Source: Mangrovibacterium diazotrophicum (GTDB lineage Bacteria > Bacteroidota > Bacteroidia > Bacteroidales > Prolixibacteraceae). Taken from it: a stretch of 64,000 bases of DNA. Positions 44,928 through 54,634 of the stretch are shown piece by piece (the stretch's first letter is position 1; every line of letters starts with the position of its first letter). The stretch lies in the NCBI RefSeq assembly GCF_003610535.1, contig NZ_RAPN01000005.1, forward strand, positions 186,001-250,000, read 5' to 3'. A model generated the notes under the pieces. That model made no database searches and was not told where the DNA came from. It worked only from the letters and a program-made list of their open reading frames with translations. Both the position numbers and the translations under genes were made by a program.

Positions 44928-45406
44928 AAAGGCGCACACTCATCGGACGCTTCGACGAGGCTGACTTCCCGCTACTTCAACTCGAAAACATTGAAGTGAA
45001 AGTAGACACCGGCGCATACACGTCGAGTTTTCACTGCCACAACATCGAGCTTATCGAGCTGGACGGACAAAAAAAGCTTCATTGCTATTTTTTAGATCCT
45101 GATCATGATCAATATCACAACAAAGAATTTATATTTGACCGCTTTTCAAAAAAACGGATTCGCAGTTCCAACGGACAAATGGAGGAACGCTATAGTATTG
45201 AAACTCAAATCCGATTATTTGATCAAGTCTACCCAATTGAATTGACCTTAACCGAAAGAGGCGCCATGAAATACCCGGTTCTGCTGGGCCGCAAATTTCT
45301 GTCGAAGCGCTTTGTGGTTGACGGATCGAAAACGAGGCTTTCAGCCAAAAAAGAAAAATGGCTGGTAGAATTGAAGAAAGCACCGAATGTCACAACACAT
45401 CTGTAA
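44924..45406 (+). CDS. RimK-associated retropepsin-like protein (PF05618 'ATP-dependent zinc protease')
   Basis: 160 residues. The D-T-G aspartic-protease-like signature is in VKVDTGAYTSSFHC, followed by KKRIRSSNGQMEERYSIE and PVLLGRKFLSKRFVVD, the PF05618 pattern. In Pseudomonas the related RimB is part of the rimABK system that trims or controls the RimK-made glutamate tail of ribosomal protein S6; the biochemical role here is inferred. It overlaps mgtE by four bases and is followed after 22 bases by rimK. The 'zinc' in the family name is not supported by an obvious metal site. Confidence 0.88.
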   Translation: MKRRTLIGRFDEADFPLLQLENIEVKVDTGAYTSSFHCHNIELIELDGQKKLHCYFLDPDHDQYHNKEFIFDRFSKKRIRSSNGQMEERYSIETQIRLFDQVYPIELTLTERGAMKYPVLLGRKFLSKRFVVDGSKTRLSAKKEKWLVELKKAPNVTTHL

Positions 45407-45428
45407 ATATTAAAGATTCTAATTCAAA

Positions 45429-46301
45429 GTGAAAATTGTAATTCTATCACGCGATCACAACCTCTACTCCACCCAACGGTTGGTCGAGGCAGGAGAGAAA
45501 AAAGGTCACGAAATGGTCATTCTCGATCATTCCAAATGCGACTTGGTGATTGAAAAAAAGAGACCCGGCATCATTTACAAAGGGCACATGGTTGAAGACG
45601 TAGATGCCGTCATTCCCCGAATCGGAGCTTCGGTTACCTTCTACGGAACAGCCGTTGTTCGCCAGTTCGAGATGATGAAAGTATTTACGGCCATCGAATC
45701 GCAGGCGCTGGTTCGCTCACGCGACAAACTACGCAGCTTGCAAATCCTGAGCCGGGCGGGACTGGGACTACCCAAGACGGTTTTTACAAACTATTCGCGC
45801 AACGTTAAGGACATTGTAAAAAGCGTTGGAGGTGCTCCGCTTGTTATCAAGCTACTGGAAGGAACCCAGGGCTTGGGTGTGGTTCTCGCTGAAAACGACA
45901 ATGCAGCCGAATCAGTTATCGAAGCCTTCAACGGCCTTAAAGCACGGGTCATTGTTCAGGAATATATTTCGGAAGCCAAAGGAGCCGACATTCGCGCATT
46001 CGTGGTGGACGGCGTAGTTGTTGGCGCTATGAAACGGCAAGCCAAAAAAGGCGAATTCCGTTCGAACCTGCACCGCGGCGGGACGGCAACCATTATCGAG
46101 TTGACAGAAGAAGAAGAAAATGCCGCGCTGAAAGCCGCCCGCGTCATGGGCCTGGGCATCGCCGGTGTCGACATGCTGCAATCCAATCACGGCCCGCTGA
46201 TCCTGGAAGTCAATTCCTCACCAGGGCTGGAAGGTATTGAAGCTGCAACCGGCAAGGACATTGCCAACAGCATTATCCGATACGTAGAACGCAACGTTTA
46301 A
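45429..46301 (+). CDS. rimK: RimK-type alpha-L-glutamate ligase
   Basis: 290 residues, ATP-grasp fold. It opens [18 protein letters not shown] and has the N-domain sequence [27 protein letters not shown]-binding [19 protein letters not shown] and [16 protein letters not shown] follow, and metal-binding [17 protein letters not shown] closes the site. E. coli RimK adds glutamates to the C-terminus of ribosomal protein S6 and makes poly-alpha-glutamate. The start codon is GTG at 45429. It is flanked by a PF05618 protein and an aspartoacylase-type deacylase. Confidence 0.95.
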   Translation: MKIVILSRDHNLYSTQRLVEAGEKKGHEMVILDHSKCDLVIEKKRPGIIYKGHMVEDVDAVIPRIGASVTFYGTAVVRQFEMMKVFTAIESQALVRSRDKLRSLQILSRAGLGLPKTVFTNYSRNVKDIVKSVGGAPLVIKLLEGTQGLGVVLAENDNAAESVIEAFNGLKARVIVQEYISEAKGADIRAFVVDGVVVGAMKRQAKKGEFRSNLHRGGTATIIELTEEEENAALKAARVMGLGIAGVDMLQSNHGPLILEVNSSPGLEGIEAATGKDIANSIIRYVERNV

Positions 46302-46303
46302 CC

Positions 46304-47266
46304 ATGAAAAGACAATCACTTCAATTATTAGGGAAAACAATTCCGGCCGGGCGCAAAACCATCATCAACCTGGAAACCGCCAGGCTGCATACCCGCAACA
46401 AAATTGAAGTGCCTGTCATTATTGAACGGGGAAAAGAACCCGGACCGGTACTTCTGCTGATTGGCGGAATACACGGCAACGAGATCAACGGCGTTGAAAT
46501 TATACGCGGTCTGATTTCGCAAAAATACAACAAACCAACAGCCGGGACAGTCATCTGCATCCCGGCTCTCAATGTACTGGGATTCCTGAATCAAACCCGC
46601 GAATTCCCCGATGGGAAGGATTTGAACCGCATGTTTCCCGGATCGCAAAATGGCTCCATGGCCAGTCTTTTTGCCTGGAACCTGATGACTAAAATTCTTC
46701 CGGCAGCCGACTACATCGTCGACTTCCACACTGGTGGAGCCAACCGGTTCAACAGTTCCCAAATTAGGATCAGCCGTGATCATCCGGAACTTTTTGAACT
46801 GGCAAAAATCTTTAAGCCTCGTTTTATTGTACTGGCACCCGACCGCGAAAAATCCTTCCGCGAAGCAGCCACCAAACTGGGCAAGAAAATTTTGTTGTTT
46901 GAAGGCGGGAAGTCGCTCGACATCCACAACCGGATTACCCAGCGCGGCGTCAACGGCGTTTTGCGCCTGATGCACCACCTGAACATGCGTGACTTCTCGG
47001 CCGAAATAGCCGGCATGCCCAACACCGATCCAATCTTCATCCGGGAATCGAGCTGGATTCGTGCGCGCCATGGCGGCATGTTCCGCTTTCAGGTGAAGGA
47101 TGGTGCCAAAGTTGAGAAAGGAGAAATCATTGGTAGCATTTCCGACCCCTACGGCGGTTTCGAAAAAGCAGTAAAAATGCCGGAAAGCGGTTACATTATT
47201 GGCCTCAACCACGCTCCCATCATCTACCAGGGAGATGCCTTAATTCATTTGGGAAAAACGGAATAG
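46304..47266 (+). CDS. succinylglutamate desuccinylase / aspartoacylase family protein
   Basis: 320 residues, M14-type zinc hydrolase. Zinc ligands are His57 and Glu60 in GGIHGNEINGVEI and His142 in DFHTGG; RxFPG-like DLNRMFPGS binds the substrate carboxylate. The C-terminal beta domain looks biotinyl-like (AKVEKGEIIGSISDPYG). The family deacylates N-acyl amino acids or trims C-terminal residues. It starts two bases after rimK, so its substrate may be the glutamate tail RimK makes, but that is an inference. The convergent permease gene ends four bases beyond its stop. Confidence 0.9.
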   Translation: MKRQSLQLLGKTIPAGRKTIINLETARLHTRNKIEVPVIIERGKEPGPVLLLIGGIHGNEINGVEIIRGLISQKYNKPTAGTVICIPALNVLGFLNQTREFPDGKDLNRMFPGSQNGSMASLFAWNLMTKILPAADYIVDFHTGGANRFNSSQIRISRDHPELFELAKIFKPRFIVLAPDREKSFREAATKLGKKILLFEGGKSLDIHNRITQRGVNGVLRLMHHLNMRDFSAEIAGMPNTDPIFIRESSWIRARHGGMFRFQVKDGAKVEKGEIIGSISDPYGGFEKAVKMPESGYIIGLNHAPIIYQGDALIHLGKTE

Positions 47267-47270
47267 CCGA

Positions 47271-48524
47271 TCAGGCTGCATTGATCGCATTTACAGGGTC
47301 AAGTCGCGAAGCGATCCAGGCCGGAATAAAACCGGCAATCAAGCCAATGACTCCGGAAACTATTAACCCCATGCCAATATTTTTCAAACTGAGCACCAGG
47401 TGCATCTCTGACACGCCACTTACAATCGATGCTCCAAGAAAGACCAAAACGAGTCCAACCGCACCACCGATCAGCGACAGAATAACCGCTTCGAAAATAA
47501 ATTCAAGCAAAATGAAATAGCGTTTCGCGCCCAACGATTTCTGAATCCCAATAATTCTCGTCCGTTCTTTTACTGAAACAAACATGATATTGGCAATTCC
47601 GAAGCCACCGACCAAAATACTGAAACCGCCGATGACAGACCCCGCCAGGTTGAAAATCACAAAAAAAGCGTCGAACCGATTCGAAATAACGCTGACCTCG
47701 TTGATCGCAAAATCATTTTCCTCCATCGGCTTCAGCTGATGCATCCCGCGCAAAATTCCTTCTAATTCAGCTGCAAACAAATCATTCTCGACACCAGCTT
47801 TAGCCTTCACATTGATCGATTGCCCCATCTCGCGATTCCGAAAATCAAGCATTGATCCGGCCAACGTAGTTGAAATGTGCAGCCGTTTGTCCATACTGGT
47901 CCCGAACATGTCGGTTCCCTTTTTGGTGTAAATCCCGATGATTAAAACCCGCCGACCTTTCACCTTTATTTCCTTGCCAACCGGATTTTCACCACTAAAA
48001 AGCTGATCGGCAAGTTCAACGCCGATTACCGCCATCGGCGAACCGCTGGTCATTTCCGAATCGGTAAAATAACGGCCTTTGTCGATCCCAAGGTTCCACA
48101 AATTAATCAAGTCGTAGGTGCTCGCCATCACTTCAGCATTTTCGGCCGATGATGAGCCATATTGAATTGTCGTATTGAATCCAACGAAAAAGGTTGCCTG
48201 CTCCGCCGAAGTCGAGCGTCGCAAAATCTCTTCCGCTTCTTCTTCTTTCGGAACCGGCCGGTTTAAATATTTCCACCAGGGGTATTCACTCTCGCCTTCG
48301 GGCGGCGTCCAGGGCCATTTCTGAATATACACCATATTCGTCCCTAACGAGTTCAAACTTTCACGCATGTATTTTTCCAGGGAATCGATTACGGTGAACA
48401 CCGAAATGATGGCAAAGATCCCGATGGTTATTCCCAACAAGGATAAAATAGTTCGTAGTTTATTGGCTCGAAGTGAATTAATAGAGAACGAAAAACTCTC
48501 GAGTATGAGTCGTAAAAGAATCAT
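47271..48524 (-). CDS. MacB-type ABC transporter permease
   Basis: 417 residues. An N-terminal transmembrane helix (about 23-45, RTILSLLGITIGIFAIISVFTV), a periplasmic MacB_PCD domain (KWPWTPPEGESEYPWWKYLNRP, the aromatic-rich loop seen in Bacteroidota members), and three C-terminal helices with ERTRIIGIQKSLGAKR. The ATPase partner is not in the window. The ATG at 48524 is preferred because ILLRLILESFSFSINSLRANK is the family's N-terminus; the frame extends 20 codons further upstream. It could export peptides, antibiotics or lipoproteins. Confidence 0.9.
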   Translation of the reverse strand: MILLRLILESFSFSINSLRANKLRTILSLLGITIGIFAIISVFTVIDSLEKYMRESLNSLGTNMVYIQKWPWTPPEGESEYPWWKYLNRPVPKEEEAEEILRRSTSAEQATFFVGFNTTIQYGSSSAENAEVMASTYDLINLWNLGIDKGRYFTDSEMTSGSPMAVIGVELADQLFSGENPVGKEIKVKGRRVLIIGIYTKKGTDMFGTSMDKRLHISTTLAGSMLDFRNREMGQSINVKAKAGVENDLFAAELEGILRGMHQLKPMEENDFAINEVSVISNRFDAFFVIFNLAGSVIGGFSILVGGFGIANIMFVSVKERTRIIGIQKSLGAKRYFILLEFIFEAVILSLIGGAVGLVLVFLGASIVSGVSEMHLVLSLKNIGMGLIVSGVIGLIAGFIPAWIASRLDPVNAINAA

Positions 48525-48710
48525 CCAATCACGTTTTTTCGTAAAGTTATAAGATTTAGAATTCTGCCGGCCCCATTCATCCAACTGAAGCTAATTTATT
48601 TTTAAACAGAACTACATTTCAGCTTTTAAGACCCAAAAATTCTTTCTATTTTCAACGCTAAATTTTTGTGATTCCAGAGCGATTGACCTCGATTAATCAC
48701 GTGAATTTAT

Positions 48711-48718
48711 TATCTTTG
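48711..48718 (+). promoter_or_regulatory. purH promoter -7 box
   Basis: TATCTTTG, exact TAnnTTTG match, 24 bases before the purH ATG. Confidence 0.5.
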
Positions 48719-48742
48719 CGACGCATTTTTAACAAATTGTAA

Positions 48743-50332
48743 ATGAAGGATTTAAAAAAGATAAAATCAGCCTTGATCTCGGTTTATCATAAAGATAGAC
48801 TGGATGTCATTGTAAAAAAATTAGATGAACTGGGTGTTAAACTTTATTCGACCGGCGGAACGCAATCGTTTATCGAAAGTTTGAATGTTCCATGTACTGC
48901 AGTTGAAGATTTGACGGGGTATCCGTCGATTCTGGGTGGACGTGTAAAAACCCTTCACCCTAAAATTTTTGGAGGTATCCTGAATCGCCGTGACAACAGC
49001 GGTGACCAAGAGCAAATTGCACAGTACGAGATTCCTGAAATCGACCTGGTTATTGTCGATCTTTATCCTTTTGAAGAAACTGTTGCTTCGGGCGCATCCG
49101 AAGAAGACATCATCGAAAAAATCGACATCGGTGGTATCGCGTTGATCCGTGGTACAGCGAAAAACTTCAACGATGTGATTATCGTTTCTTCACGCGACCA
49201 ATACGAAGAATTCATCGAATTACTGAATACCAAAAACGGCGAGAGCACATTGGAAGACCGTAAAGCATTTGCACGCAAAGCATTTGCAACCTCTTCTCAT
49301 TACGACTCGGCCATTTTCAACTATTTCAACGGTGGTATCACCGACAAAAACCGTGTTAGCCTGAACGACGGGAAAGTATTGCGCTATGGCGAGAACCCTC
49401 ACCAATCGGCTACTTTCTACAAATTCGACAACGCGGATTCGAAAGTGACTCTGGCAAATGCGGAAGTATTGCAAGGCAAGGAATTGTCGTACAACAACCT
49501 GTTGGACGCCGATGCAGCCTGGAAATCAGCTTCGGATGCCTATCACTCGATTAACCACATCGAAAACAAAGTTGCTGTTTCTGTCATCAAGCACTTAAAT
49601 CCTTGCGGATTGGCAGTTACCGACAACATCCTGAAATCGTTGGATTTGGCATGGGAAGGTGACCCGATCAGCGCTTTTGGTTCGATCATCTGCTTTACTG
49701 ACACGGTTACTGCGGAAGTTGCAGAGTGGTTCGGTAAGAAATTCGTTGAAATCATCATCGCTCCGGCCTTCACTCCTGAAGCACTGGAAATTTTCGCAAA
49801 AAAGAAAAACCTGCGTTTACTGGTAACTCCGGTTAAGGCTGAAACGACCGGTGAAAAACTGTATCGTTCCATCAGCGGAGGTATCTTGGTACAGGACGAA
49901 GATGAGGGCATGGATGCAGAATTCAAAAATGTCACAAAAATTCAGTTTGACAGCAATAAAATGAATTTGGCGAAGTTTGGTATTACAGCGTGCAAGCACC
50001 TGAAAAGTAATGCCATCGCGATTGTCACTGAAAATACCGACGGTTCGTTTTGGCTTACAGGTGCCGGAATGGGACAGCCAAACCGTTTGGACAGCATGCG
50101 CCAATTAACAATGCCTCGCTTTGATATGAAAGAAGGAATCAAGATTGAAGAATCAGTTGTGATTTCGGATGCCTTCTTCCCATTCAGAGACAGCATTGAA
50201 GCCGCTAACGAATATGGTGTGAAATACATCGTAGAGCCGGGTGGCAGCATTCGTGACGAGGAAGTAATTGAAGCTTGCGATGAATTCGGTATCGCGATGC
50301 TGTTTACCGGTCGTCGTCACTTCAAACATTAA
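48743..50332 (+). CDS. purH: bifunctional AICAR formyltransferase / IMP cyclohydrolase
   Basis: 529 residues, the last two steps of IMP synthesis. The MGS-like cyclohydrolase domain (1 to about 190) has SALISVYHKDRL, LYSTGGTQSFIE, GGRVKTLHPKIFGGIL and VDLYPFEE. The AICARFT domain follows, with LRYGENPHQSATFY, KHLNPCGLAV and the C-terminal ITACKHLKSNAIAIV and EPGGSIRDEEVI. Length is normal. The gap to mreB is 51 bases without an obvious terminator, so part of the mreB operon transcription may start at purH. Confidence 0.97.
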   Translation: MKDLKKIKSALISVYHKDRLDVIVKKLDELGVKLYSTGGTQSFIESLNVPCTAVEDLTGYPSILGGRVKTLHPKIFGGILNRRDNSGDQEQIAQYEIPEIDLVIVDLYPFEETVASGASEEDIIEKIDIGGIALIRGTAKNFNDVIIVSSRDQYEEFIELLNTKNGESTLEDRKAFARKAFATSSHYDSAIFNYFNGGITDKNRVSLNDGKVLRYGENPHQSATFYKFDNADSKVTLANAEVLQGKELSYNNLLDADAAWKSASDAYHSINHIENKVAVSVIKHLNPCGLAVTDNILKSLDLAWEGDPISAFGSIICFTDTVTAEVAEWFGKKFVEIIIAPAFTPEALEIFAKKKNLRLLVTPVKAETTGEKLYRSISGGILVQDEDEGMDAEFKNVTKIQFDSNKMNLAKFGITACKHLKSNAIAIVTENTDGSFWLTGAGMGQPNRLDSMRQLTMPRFDMKEGIKIEESVVISDAFFPFRDSIEAANEYGVKYIVEPGGSIRDEEVIEACDEFGIAMLFTGRRHFKH

Positions 50333-50383
50333 TTTGTAACAACAATCGGTCATTAACTTTTTGACTTAGGGAGACGATAAAAT

Positions 50384-51406
50384 ATGGGATTGTTTTCATT
50401 TTTAACCCAGGAGATTGCGATTGACCTGGGGACTGCCAATACCATCATCATACAAAACGACAAAATCGTATTGGATGAGCCATCGGTCGTTACCATCGAT
50501 ATGAAAACGGAAAAGCTTTTTGCCATTGGTGAAAAAGCCCGTCAGATGGAAGGCCGTACGCCACCAAACCTGAAAACGATTCGCCCGTTGCGTGACGGTG
50601 TGATCGCCGACTTCAACGCTGCAGAGCAAATGATTCGCGGGATGATTAAAATGATCAACCCGAAATCGCGTTTGTTCACACCATCGTTAAAAATGGTTGT
50701 TTGTATTCCTTCAGGCTCAACTGAAGTTGAGATTCGTGCGGTGCGTGACTCTTCGGAGCATGCCGGCGGACGCGAGGTGTACATGATTTACGAACCAATG
50801 GCTGCTGCAATCGGTATCGGTCTGGACGTAGAAGCGCCAGAAGGAAACATGATTGTCGACATCGGTGGTGGTACAACCGAGATTGCCGTGATCTCGCTTG
50901 GCGGTATAGTAACCAACAAATCGATCCGTATTGCCGGTGATGACCTGACTGCGGACATCATGGAATACATGCGTCACCAACACAACATTAAAGTTGGGGA
51001 ACGCACTGCCGAAGATATCAAAATCAACGTTGGATCAGCCTTGTCACAATTGGAAGACCCACCAAACGACTACATCGTTCAGGGGCCAAACCAAATGACA
51101 GCATTGCCAATCGAAGTTCCGGTTTCGTACCAGGAAATTTCACACTGTCTGGAAAAATCAATTTCGAAAATTGAAACCGCTATTCTGAGTGCATTGGAAT
51201 TGACGCCTCCGGAGCTTTATTCAGACATTGTGACAAAGGGTATTTACCTGGCTGGTGGTGGTGCCTTGCTTCGTGGTTTGGACAAACGTTTATCCGAAAA
51301 AATTAATATTCCGTTCCACGTTGCCGAAGACCCATTGCGCGCAGTAGCCCGCGGTACCGGCATCGCACTTAAAAACGTTGATAAATTCTCTTTCCTGATC
51401 CGGTAA
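50384..51406 (+). CDS. mreB: rod shape-determining actin homologue MreB
   Basis: 340 residues, actin-fold ATPase that forms membrane-associated filaments guiding lateral wall synthesis. IDLGTANTII (phosphate 1), DIGGGTTEIAVISLGG (phosphate 2) and YLAGGGALLRGLDKRL (adenosine) motifs are all present. The N-terminus (MGLFSFLTQE) is the membrane-binding amphipathic type. It is the first gene of mreB-mreC-mreD-mrdA-rodA. Confidence 0.97.
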   Translation: MGLFSFLTQEIAIDLGTANTIIIQNDKIVLDEPSVVTIDMKTEKLFAIGEKARQMEGRTPPNLKTIRPLRDGVIADFNAAEQMIRGMIKMINPKSRLFTPSLKMVVCIPSGSTEVEIRAVRDSSEHAGGREVYMIYEPMAAAIGIGLDVEAPEGNMIVDIGGGTTEIAVISLGGIVTNKSIRIAGDDLTADIMEYMRHQHNIKVGERTAEDIKINVGSALSQLEDPPNDYIVQGPNQMTALPIEVPVSYQEISHCLEKSISKIETAILSALELTPPELYSDIVTKGIYLAGGGALLRGLDKRLSEKINIPFHVAEDPLRAVARGTGIALKNVDKFSFLIR

Positions 51407-51439
51407 TCCCAGAGCAGGAAAGAGCAAACTTTCCGGTGA

Positions 51440-52303
51440 ATGAGAAGTTTGTTACGCTTTCTGGCGCGAAATTATTTCTTTTTATTGTTCCTGTTGCTCG
51501 AAGCAGTCAGTATTGGACTGATTGTGAACTACAACAACTTTCAACGCGTTCGCTTTTTCAACTCGAGCAACAGCGTCACAGCTTCGATCTACGAAAAGTT
51601 TAATGCTATTACAAGCTTTTTTGCACTGCAAAAAACCAATGCCGAACTGGCGGACGAAAATGCTCGTTTGCGCACGCAGCTTGAGCAATATAAACAGGTA
51701 TTCATCCCGCTGGATTCGATGAATATTGCTGAAGGGAAAGAAGAGCAAGAACTGCAAACACCTGACACAACCTTACGCCAGTTTGATTTTATCCCGGCCA
51801 AGGTTGTCAACAACTCGTTTATCAAACAGTACAACTACATCACCATAAACAAAGGAAGTAATGATGGCGTTGCTGTTGATATGGGGATCATTGGTCCCGG
51901 TGGTGTTGTTGGAATTGTGACCAGCGTATCGAAAAACTACGCAACAGGCCCGACAATCCTAAACAAACGGTGGTCGGTTTCTGCTAAAATCAAAAACTCC
52001 AATTATTTCGGGACACTGGCCTGGGACGGTATCGATCCGCATGTTGCCCGGCTAAATGAAATTCCGTTTCACGTAAAGATGGAAGTTGGTGATACCATTG
52101 TTACCAGTGGATTCTCCGATGTATTTCCGGAAGGTGTTCCGGTTGGTATTATTGAAAAGTTCGATCATGCGAGCGGACGTAACTTCTTCGACATTTCGGT
52201 TCGCCTGCTGACGAATTTTGCCAACCTGAGTTACGTTGAAATTGCGAAAAACAACCATTTGGAAGAGTTGATTGACCTACAGAAGATGAATACAAATGAA
52301 TAG
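51440..52303 (+). CDS. mreC: rod shape-determining protein MreC
   Basis: 287 residues. One N-terminal transmembrane helix (about 12-30), a coiled coil (about 65-90, KTNAELADENARLRTQLEQYK), then two beta-barrel domains (KVVNNSFIKQYNYITINKGSNDGVAVDMGIIG and VGDTIVTSGFSDVFPEGVPVGI). MreC links MreB filaments to PBP2 in the periplasm. Its stop lies eight bases inside mreD, so translation is coupled. Confidence 0.94.
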   Translation: MRSLLRFLARNYFFLLFLLLEAVSIGLIVNYNNFQRVRFFNSSNSVTASIYEKFNAITSFFALQKTNAELADENARLRTQLEQYKQVFIPLDSMNIAEGKEEQELQTPDTTLRQFDFIPAKVVNNSFIKQYNYITINKGSNDGVAVDMGIIGPGGVVGIVTSVSKNYATGPTILNKRWSVSAKIKNSNYFGTLAWDGIDPHVARLNEIPFHVKMEVGDTIVTSGFSDVFPEGVPVGIIEKFDHASGRNFFDISVRLLTNFANLSYVEIAKNNHLEELIDLQKMNTNE

Positions 52304-52805
52304 TGGCATACTCAAATATATCGCTTCGTGGATCATCCTCGTGCTGATCCAGGTTCTGCTGCTCAACCACATCCAAATCAGTGGTCTGATCAACCCGTAT
52401 TTGTATATTCTTTTCATCCTGACCTTGCCTTTCGGCACACCAAATTATTTGTTGCTGCTACTTGGATTCTTGTTGGGATTGAATGTCGATATATTTTCAA
52501 ATACAATCGGAATTCACGCAGCTGCCACGACCTTTCTGGCTTTTATTCGCCCGTTTGTGATTAACCTGATTTCTTCGCGCGACGTGCTCGAATTAAACCA
52601 GGCACCCCGCATCTCTGAACTGGGCTTCGCCTGGTTCTTCCGCTATACGGTTATCCTGGTTTTGGCGCATCACCTGTTCCTGTTTTTCATCGAAGTTTTT
52701 ACCTTCCACGGATTTTTCTACACATTGCTCCGCGTTCTGTTTAGCTCGGCGTTGACGATTGTATTAATAATTATTAGTCAGTATATTACTGCAAAAGAAA
52801 AGTAG
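52296..52805 (+). CDS. mreD: rod shape-determining protein MreD
   Basis: 169 residues, about five transmembrane helices with few charged loops (IASWIILVLIQVLLLNHIQI, PYLYILFILTLPFGTPNYLLLLLGFLLGLNVDIFSNTIGIHAAA). Fits MreD by position and by the GLxxDxF pattern. It overlaps mreC by eight bases and is two bases ahead of mrdA. Confidence 0.9.
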   Translation: MNSGILKYIASWIILVLIQVLLLNHIQISGLINPYLYILFILTLPFGTPNYLLLLLGFLLGLNVDIFSNTIGIHAAATTFLAFIRPFVINLISSRDVLELNQAPRISELGFAWFFRYTVILVLAHHLFLFFIEVFTFHGFFYTLLRVLFSSALTIVLIIISQYITAKEK

Positions 52806-52807
52806 CT

Positions 52808-54634
52808 GTGGATAAATACGCCAAACGAAAATATATACTGGGAGCCATCTTCGTCTTGGTGGCGTTAATCTTCATCTTCAGACTTTTTTCGCTGCAGGTA
52901 CTCGACAGTTCCTACAAACAGTACGCGACCAAAAACGTATTGCGGAAGGTGATTAACTATCCGGCCCGCGGATTGATTTACGACCGTAACGGCGAATTAT
53001 TGGTTTACAACAAAGCTGCCTACGACTTACTGGTTACCCCGCGTGAAGTCTCAGCTTTCGACACCACTCAGCTGTGTTCTATTCTGAAAATCGAAAAGAA
53101 CGTCCTTGTCGAAGAACTGCGCAAAGCAAAAAAATACAGTCGTTACAAACCATCGGTTATTGTGAAGCAGCTATCGCCGGAGATGTACGCGATGCTGCAG
53201 GAAAAACTTTACAAATATCCCGGATTCTTCGTTCAGACACGTACTTTGCGCGAATACGCCCATCCGATTGCAGCTCACATGCTCGGTTATGTTGGTGAGG
53301 TAAATCAATCGCAAATCAACAAAGATCCTTATTACGAACAGGGTGACTACATTGGTATAACCGGGATTGAACGCGCCTACGAAAAAGAACTGCGCGGACA
53401 CAAAGGCGTTAACTTCTTTTTAGTTGACGTACACAACCGCCTAAAAGGTGCCTACAATGATGGCAATAGTGATACAGCTGCCGTACTTGGCAACAACCTG
53501 ACGACGACTATCGACGCCAAGCTGCAAGCCTACTGCGAGTTACTCATGCAGAACAAACGCGGTGCTGTCGTGGCTATTGAACCAAAAACCGGTGAAATTC
53601 TTTGCTTTTACAGTGGCCCCGACTACGATGCCAACTTGCTTGTTGGCCGCGAGCGAAGCAAGAATTACCAAATGTTGCTGAATGACACCCTGAAACCACT
53701 AACCAACCGGGCAATTTCTGCAGCTTATTCTCCGGGATCTACATTCAAAACCCTGAACGCCTTGATTGCTTTGGAAGAAGGAGCAATTACTGAAAATACT
53801 TCTGTTACCTGTTACGGGAAAGCGTCATCACCAATTCGCTGTACGCACAACCACGAGTCACCGATTCGTTTGCAAGGTGGTATCCGTGAATCCTGCAATC
53901 CTTATTTTTGGAATACATTCAAAAGTACAATCAATAAATATCCGACTGCAGAAGAAGGTTACAACAACTGGCGTGAACACATTCTGAGCTTCGGTCTGGG
54001 CCAGACTTTGGGGACTGAGTTTTACGGAGAATCAGCCGGAAACATTCCCCAATCGTCATATTACGATCGGTTTTTCGGCAAAAAGAGATGGAACGCGCTA
54101 ACAGTTCGTTCACTTTCGATCGGCCAGGGGGAAATCATTGTTACACCTTTGCAAATGGCAAATATGGTTTCGGTTATCGCCAATCGTGGCTATTACATCG
54201 ATCCCCATATTGTAAAATCGGTAACTGATCCGGAGAACGAAGTTCATCCACTCGAATTTGCCCGGAAAGATGCGATGGTTCATCCCGAATATTTTGAACC
54301 TGTCATTGACGGAATGCTACAAGTGGTTGACCAAACAAATACGCGCTACACTGCTCACGTGGAAGGAATTGAAATTTGTGGTAAAACCGGAACTATTCAA
54401 AACAGTCACGGTTCCGACCACTCGGCTTTCATCGCTTTTGCCCCGAAGGATAATCCGCAGATCGCAATTGCGGCATACGTTGAAAATGGAGTGTGGGGTG
54501 CGCGCTATGCCGCTCCGATTGCCAGCTTGATGATTGAAAAATATTTGAATGACTCGATTGGTGCACCCAACCGGATCGCCCTGGAGAAAAAGATGATCGA
54601 AGCAAACCTGTTAAATCCAAACCAACCGAAATAA
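52808..54634 (+). CDS. mrdA: penicillin-binding protein 2
   Basis: 608 residues, the transpeptidase of the elongasome. One N-terminal transmembrane helix (about 10-29), a PBP dimer domain (RGLIYDRNGELLVYN), and a transpeptidase domain with catalytic Ser311 in SPGSTFK, an SxN-type motif, and CGKTGTIQNSHG as the KTG box. The start codon is GTG at 52808. Its final base is the A of the rodA ATG (TAATG), showing tight coupling to its partner glycosyltransferase. Confidence 0.96.
   Translation: MDKYAKRKYILGAIFVLVALIFIFRLFSLQVLDSSYKQYATKNVLRKVINYPARGLIYDRNGELLVYNKAAYDLLVTPREVSAFDTTQLCSILKIEKNVLVEELRKAKKYSRYKPSVIVKQLSPEMYAMLQEKLYKYPGFFVQTRTLREYAHPIAAHMLGYVGEVNQSQINKDPYYEQGDYIGITGIERAYEKELRGHKGVNFFLVDVHNRLKGAYNDGNSDTAAVLGNNLTTTIDAKLQAYCELLMQNKRGAVVAIEPKTGEILCFYSGPDYDANLLVGRERSKNYQMLLNDTLKPLTNRAISAAYSPGSTFKTLNALIALEEGAITENTSVTCYGKASSPIRCTHNHESPIRLQGGIRESCNPYFWNTFKSTINKYPTAEEGYNNWREHILSFGLGQTLGTEFYGESAGNIPQSSYYDRFFGKKRWNALTVRSLSIGQGEIIVTPLQMANMVSVIANRGYYIDPHIVKSVTDPENEVHPLEFARKDAMVHPEYFEPVIDGMLQVVDQTNTRYTAHVEGIEICGKTGTIQNSHGSDHSAFIAFAPKDNPQIAIAAYVENGVWGARYAAPIASLMIEKYLNDSIGAPNRIALEKKMIEANLLNPNQPK

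Noticed and set aside
46328-47212. 294-codon open frame on the minus strand opposite the aspartoacylase-type gene
   Set aside because: Antisense to a gene with intact zinc-site motifs; no recognisable protein.
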